Assembly: GCF_052216985.1 (NCBI RefSeq)
Contig: NZ_JBQOUY010000012.1
Coordinates: 1-64,000, forward strand
Direction of reading: 5' to 3'
Length of the DNA: 64,000 bases
From: Acidaminococcus fermentans_A
Lineage (GTDB): Bacteria > Bacillota > Negativicutes > Acidaminococcales > Acidaminococcaceae
Shown piece after piece: positions 60,827 through 64,000 of the stretch; positions within the stretch are counted from its first letter, which is position 1; every line of letters begins with the position of its first letter. The notes under the pieces were generated by a model, which saw nothing but the letters and a program-made list of their open reading frames with translations, had not been told where the DNA came from and did not search any database. The position numbers and the translations under genes were made by a program.

Positions 60827-61372
60827 ATGAGCATTTACGGACAGGCAAAAGGAACGGAACTGGAATCCATCATGAAGACCATGATGCAGGCTGAAGCCAA
60901 CGGCACCATGATGTATTACGCACTGGCCCGGCTGGCCAAGGAACAGGGCTATGATGATCTGGTGCCCATGTTCATCGAAGCCGCTAACCAGGAAGCGGTC
61001 CATGCAGGCTTCTACGCCGTGATCAGCGGGAAATATCCCCAGGATTTCTGGGGTCTGGTGAAAACCCTCCAGAAGGCGGAAACCAATGGGGAAGCCCAGG
61101 TGAAAGCCATGGCCGACAAGGTGCGGGCTGCCGGTTTTGCCGAAGCCGCTGACGAAATGGAAGTGTTCGCCAAACAGGAAGGCCATCATGGCGTGCTGAT
61201 GGGCGAAATCCTGGTCCGGTATCCTCAGGGAGAAAAGAAGGAAAAAGCCAAGAAGGTCTATGTGTGCCCGGTATGCGGATATGAATACGAAGGGGACATC
61301 AACAGCGAAAGCGATGACTGGGTCTGCCCTCTCTGCGGCCAGCCCAAGAGCGTGTTCAAAGAAGTGAAATAA
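60827..61372 (+). CDS. Rubrerythrin
   Basis: The 181-residue protein has an N-terminal ferritin-like di-iron domain (MKTMMQAEANGTMMYYALA; MFIEAANQEAVHAGFY; FAKQEGHHGVLMGE) and a C-terminal rubredoxin domain with two CxxC motifs (YVCPVCGYEYEG and WVCPLCGQPK). It reduces hydrogen peroxide in the cytoplasm of anaerobes. AGGAGG precedes ATG 60827; the longer frame has no support. Divergent from an OhrR-like regulator. Confidence 0.95.
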   Translation: MSIYGQAKGTELESIMKTMMQAEANGTMMYYALARLAKEQGYDDLVPMFIEAANQEAVHAGFYAVISGKYPQDFWGLVKTLQKAETNGEAQVKAMADKVRAAGFAEAADEMEVFAKQEGHHGVLMGEILVRYPQGEKKEKAKKVYVCPVCGYEYEGDINSESDDWVCPLCGQPKSVFKEVK

Positions 61373-61383
61373 GAGGATGAAAA

Positions 61384-61489
61384 GGGGCTGCGAAAAAATG
61401 AGGACTCATTTTTCACAGCCCCTTTGGTCACGAGCCTCGACCCGTGACTCGCGACCTGCGACTGGGGGTGTGAATTTTTTCACACCCCC
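61384..61489. repeat. Compact nested-palindrome module, copy I
   Basis: Hairpin 1 (61384-61422) has outer GGGGCTG/CAGCCCC and inner GAAAAAATGAG/CTCATTTTTC. Arms GGTCACGAG (61426-61434) and CTCGCGACC (61448-61456) are complementary with one G-T pair. Hairpin 2 (61464-61489) is GGGGGTGTGAA/TTCACACCCCC with T-run. It lies between convergent rubrerythrin and lysR genes. Confidence 0.8.
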
Positions 61490-61492
61490 CTT

Positions 61493-62368
61493 TTATTTTG
61501 CGAAATTCTGCAGCAGAAGTTCCTGGAAGGCCTGTACCGCCGGGGAAAACTGGTGGTCTTTTTTCCAGATCAGGGACAGCTGGTCCGTGAGGGGCGGATC
61601 ACAGGGCCGGAAGCACAGGGGAGAGCCGGTGGTGTTGATGAGGCCGTCGAAGCCCATGGCGCAGCCCAGGCCTCCGGCTACCATTTTGGCCGCATTGGTC
61701 AGAAGGGTGTAGGTGCCGATGATGTTCAGCTCTTCCAGCGGTTTTCCCAGCCAGGTCTGGAGCATGCCGGATTTCAGGGCCTGCTGGGACAGGATCAGGG
61801 GCAGGTCCCGGATTTGTTCCGGGGTCAGGCTGCATTGGGAAGCCAGGGGATGGGTCCGGGGCAGCAGGATGCCCCACCGGTCTTCCTGATCCAGGGGTAC
61901 GCTTGCGAATTTTTCCGGGTCCGAAGGGCCGTACACCAGCCCCAGATCCAGGAGTCCTTTGTTCAGCCGTTCCCGGACCCCTTCCCCATCACTGCTGAAG
62001 ATCCGGTACCGGATCCCCGGATGCTGCCGGGAAAAGCCAACGGCCACCTGGGAAATCAGCCGGATCACGTCGGTTTCCCCGGTGCCCAGGTAAATGTCCC
62101 CGGCGATTTCGGCGGAGGAGCGGATTTCGGACCGGGTCTTCCGGTACAGTTCCAACAGTTCTTCCGCCCGTTTCCGGAACAGGATCCCTTCCGGAGTCAG
62201 GGACAGCCGGCGGTTTTCCCGGTAGAACAGGGGTCTGACCAGCTCTTCTTCCAGGGCCTTCAGCTGCCGAGACAGGGTGGGCTGGGTAATATGGATGATC
62301 TGGGCCGCTCGGGTAATGTTGTTTTCCCGGGCAATCACCAGAAAGTTTTCCAGGGTTTCCATATCCAT
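61493..62368 (-). CDS. LysR-family transcriptional regulator
   Basis: The 291-residue regulator has an N-terminal winged helix (LENFLVIARENNITRAAQII and TQPTLSRQLKALEEEL) and a substrate-binding domain (about 90-290). It is divergent from an iron-containing alcohol dehydrogenase, which it probably controls. AAGGAGGAG precedes the ATG. Confidence 0.92.
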   Translation of the reverse strand: MDMETLENFLVIARENNITRAAQIIHITQPTLSRQLKALEEELVRPLFYRENRRLSLTPEGILFRKRAEELLELYRKTRSEIRSSAEIAGDIYLGTGETDVIRLISQVAVGFSRQHPGIRYRIFSSDGEGVRERLNKGLLDLGLVYGPSDPEKFASVPLDQEDRWGILLPRTHPLASQCSLTPEQIRDLPLILSQQALKSGMLQTWLGKPLEELNIIGTYTLLTNAAKMVAGGLGCAMGFDGLINTTGSPLCFRPCDPPLTDQLSLIWKKDHQFSPAVQAFQELLLQNFAK

Positions 62369-62434
62369 GGTATCTCCTCCTTGATCCCATTATACCATGC
62401 AGTAAACGTATTAAATGAGATTAAAATAAAGAAT

Positions 62435-62463
62435 TTTACATGAAAAGACATTCCCCTTATACT
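62435..62463 (+). promoter_or_regulatory. Promoter of the alcohol dehydrogenase gene
   Basis: TTTACA (62435-62440), a 17-base spacer and TATACT (62458-62463). The 140-base gap to lysR is AT-rich and probably holds the LysR site. Confidence 0.65.
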
Positions 62464-62510
62464 GAAGATGTCAAACGAATGCAGCCAACAAATGCAAAGG
62501 AGAAAAATAT

Positions 62511-63680
62511 ATGCTTGGAAATTTTACCTATGAAAATCCCACCAAAGTGTTCTTCGGCCGGGGTGCCGTGGAAAACCTGGCTGAAGCCCTGAAACCCTAC
62601 GGCAGCCAGGTGGTACTGGTTTACGGGGGAGGTTCCATCAAAAAGAACGGCATTTATGACGCCGTATGCCACCAGCTGGAAGCCGCCGGCAAAGATGTGA
62701 CGGAAATCTCCGGGGTCATGCCCAACCCTACCATCGACAAACTCCGGGAAGGCATTGCCACTGCCCGGCAGCACAAGGCGGACTTCATCCTGGCGGTAGG
62801 GGGCGGCTCCTGCATCGACTATGCCAAGGCCCTGGGCATGTCCATCCATGAAGAGGAAGATCCCTGGGACAAATACTTCCTGCGGTTCGAAGAACCCACC
62901 TGTGAAGTTGTGCCGGTGGGCTGTGTGCTCACCATGGTGGGGACCGGGTCCGAAATGAACGCCGGCTCCGTGATCACCAACCCGGCAACGAAAGAGAAAC
63001 GTGGCAAGGCCTTTGCCGATGTACGGGTGTTCCCCCGGTTCGCTATCATGGATCCCTCCTACACCATGACCTTGCCCAAGTACCAGATGGTATCCGGCAT
63101 CTACGATATGTTCAACCACATCTGTGAACAGTATTTTTCCGGCATCGACGACAACACCAGCGATTATCTGGCAGAAGGGCTCATGCGGTCCGTGATCCAT
63201 GCCAGTCGGATCGCCATCCGGAATCCCCAGGATTATGAAACCCGGAGCAACCTGATGTGGGATGCCACCTGGGCTCTGAACACCCTGATCGCCAAGGGCA
63301 AGACCACCGACTGGATGGTCCATATGCTGGGGCAGGCAGTGGGCGGGGTGACCAGCGCAGCTCATGGCATGACCCTGGCGGCGGTATCCCCCGCCTATTA
63401 CCGGCACATCCTGCCCTACGGCCTGCCCAAATTCAAGCGGTTTGCGGAAACGGTATGGAATGTGGATCCCGCCGGGAAAAGCGACCGGAAGATTGCCGAA
63501 GAAGGCATCCAGGCCATGGAAGTATGGATGGGAGAGCTGGGACTGGCCAGGAACCTGCGGGAACTGGGGGCCACCGAAGACATGATCCCGGCTATGGTCA
63601 AGGGGACCCTGATCCTGGACGGCGGCTATAAAGTCCTGGATCAGAAGGAAATCGAAGAAATCTTCCGGGAAAGCCTGTGA
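62511..63680 (+). CDS. Iron-containing alcohol dehydrogenase (YqhD/BdhA type)
   Basis: The 389-residue group III dehydrogenase reduces aldehydes to alcohols, often with NADPH. N-terminal NPTKVFFGRGAVENL, cofactor motif VYGGGSIKKNGIYDAV and AVGGGSCIDYAKAL are typical. Metal ligands lie in YDMFNHICEQYF and AAHGMTLAA. AAGGAG precedes the ATG. Divergent from lysR. Confidence 0.93.
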   Translation: MLGNFTYENPTKVFFGRGAVENLAEALKPYGSQVVLVYGGGSIKKNGIYDAVCHQLEAAGKDVTEISGVMPNPTIDKLREGIATARQHKADFILAVGGGSCIDYAKALGMSIHEEEDPWDKYFLRFEEPTCEVVPVGCVLTMVGTGSEMNAGSVITNPATKEKRGKAFADVRVFPRFAIMDPSYTMTLPKYQMVSGIYDMFNHICEQYFSGIDDNTSDYLAEGLMRSVIHASRIAIRNPQDYETRSNLMWDATWALNTLIAKGKTTDWMVHMLGQAVGGVTSAAHGMTLAAVSPAYYRHILPYGLPKFKRFAETVWNVDPAGKSDRKIAEEGIQAMEVWMGELGLARNLRELGATEDMIPAMVKGTLILDGGYKVLDQKEIEEIFRESL

Positions 63681-63697
63681 GAGGAAAGGAGACGGCA

Positions 63698-64000
63698 ATG
63701 AGAATCAGTAAAAAGATGAAAATAGTCCTTCTGACGGCAGTACTGGGCACCAGCCTGCTGCAGATGGGAGGAGGCAGAGAAACCATGGCAGCGGCACAAA
63801 CGGCAAAACCGGCCAGCGAAATGCTGAGCCCGGGGGTCAAGACGGAAAAACTCCATCTGACCCAGGAATGGGACAAAGTGTTCCCCAAAAGCGATAAAGT
63901 GGATCATCAGAAGGTGACCTTCCACAATCGGTACGGGATCACCCTGGCAGCGGATCTGTACACTCCCAAAGGGATGAAAGCTGGGGAAAAGCGGGCGGCC
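63698..64000 (+). CDS. Exported alpha/beta hydrolase, N-terminal part (runs off the window)
   Basis: An open frame from ATG 63698, with AAAGGAG upstream, runs through the right edge (101 codons seen). A signal peptide (KKMKIVLLTAVLGTSLLQMG) is followed by EMLSPGVKTEKLHLTQEW and FHNRYGITLAADLYTPKGM. The last stretch is typical of the first strands of alpha/beta hydrolases of the acyl-peptidase/dienelactone hydrolase type. It lies 18 bases after the alcohol dehydrogenase, so it is probably in the same operon. Confidence 0.75.
   Translation, partial: MRISKKMKIVLLTAVLGTSLLQMGGGRETMAAAQTAKPASEMLSPGVKTEKLHLTQEWDKVFPKSDKVDHQKVTFHNRYGITLAADLYTPKGMKAGEKRAA

Overview
The window looks like chromosome from a diderm Firmicute of the Negativicutes, most probably Acidaminococcus or a close relative. 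Firmicute marks are two T-box leaders, a V/A-type ATPase operon and strong TTGACA/TATAAT promoters with AGGAGG ribosome sites. Diderm marks are a trimeric autotransporter carrying a C-terminal SLH domain and a small outer-membrane beta-barrel. A giant activase of the 2-hydroxyacyl-CoA dehydratase type, amino-acid transport and catabolism genes, rubrerythrin and an OhrR-like regulator suit an amino-acid-fermenting anaerobe. The genus is inferred, not proven. The DNA is GC-rich (mid-50s percent by eye) and densely coding, with no insertion sequence, prophage or CRISPR array.

Layout. 1-10.2 kb: two branched-chain amino acid operons point away from each other (T-box-ilvC-ilvB-ilvN on minus; T-box-ilvB-ilvN-DUF815 ATPase on plus) with an OmpR-type two-component system between them. 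10.2-22 kb: ogt, a GT39-type transferase, a beta-hydroxyacid dehydrogenase, a YadA-like adhesin, a MetE-C-like methyltransferase and the giant activase. 22-31 kb: an exported Ntn-hydrolase candidate, a lipid-linked sugar flippase, an M23 peptidase, a PadR regulator with two operator-like palindromes facing an esterase/extradiol-dioxygenase operon, an aldehyde dehydrogenase and an M29 aminopeptidase. 31-39.9 kb: a complete nine-gene V/A-ATPase operon (G/H-I-K-E-C-F-A-B-D). 40-48.7 kb: a MocR-type regulator, a probable envelope/redox cluster including a thioredoxin-reductase-like flavoprotein without an NADPH motif, cyclophilin, GIY-YIG, cold-shock protein, SDR, BrnQ and a porin-like protein. 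48.7-55 kb: a LuxR-type relic, tRNA-Arg(CCT), aspA, lrgAB-like genes, and an M20 peptidase with its YfcC transporter. 55-64 kb: a PerR/Fur regulator, CYTH protein, ClpB, OhrR-like regulator divergent from rubrerythrin, LysR divergent from an iron alcohol dehydrogenase, and the start of an exported hydrolase.

Two things stand out. First, at least six intergenic gaps hold a shared nested-palindrome architecture: an outer terminator-like hairpin, a left arm, an optional AT-rich core, a complementary right arm, and a second hairpin. The arms differ between copies but stay complementary within each copy. Second, the two acetolactate synthases are preceded by T-boxes with different readable specifier codons (ATC, Ile; CTG, Leu), and their catalytic subunits differ at a residue known to control 2-ketobutyrate preference (Trp479 versus Leu479). 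This suggests a division of labour between the isoleucine and valine/leucine branches.
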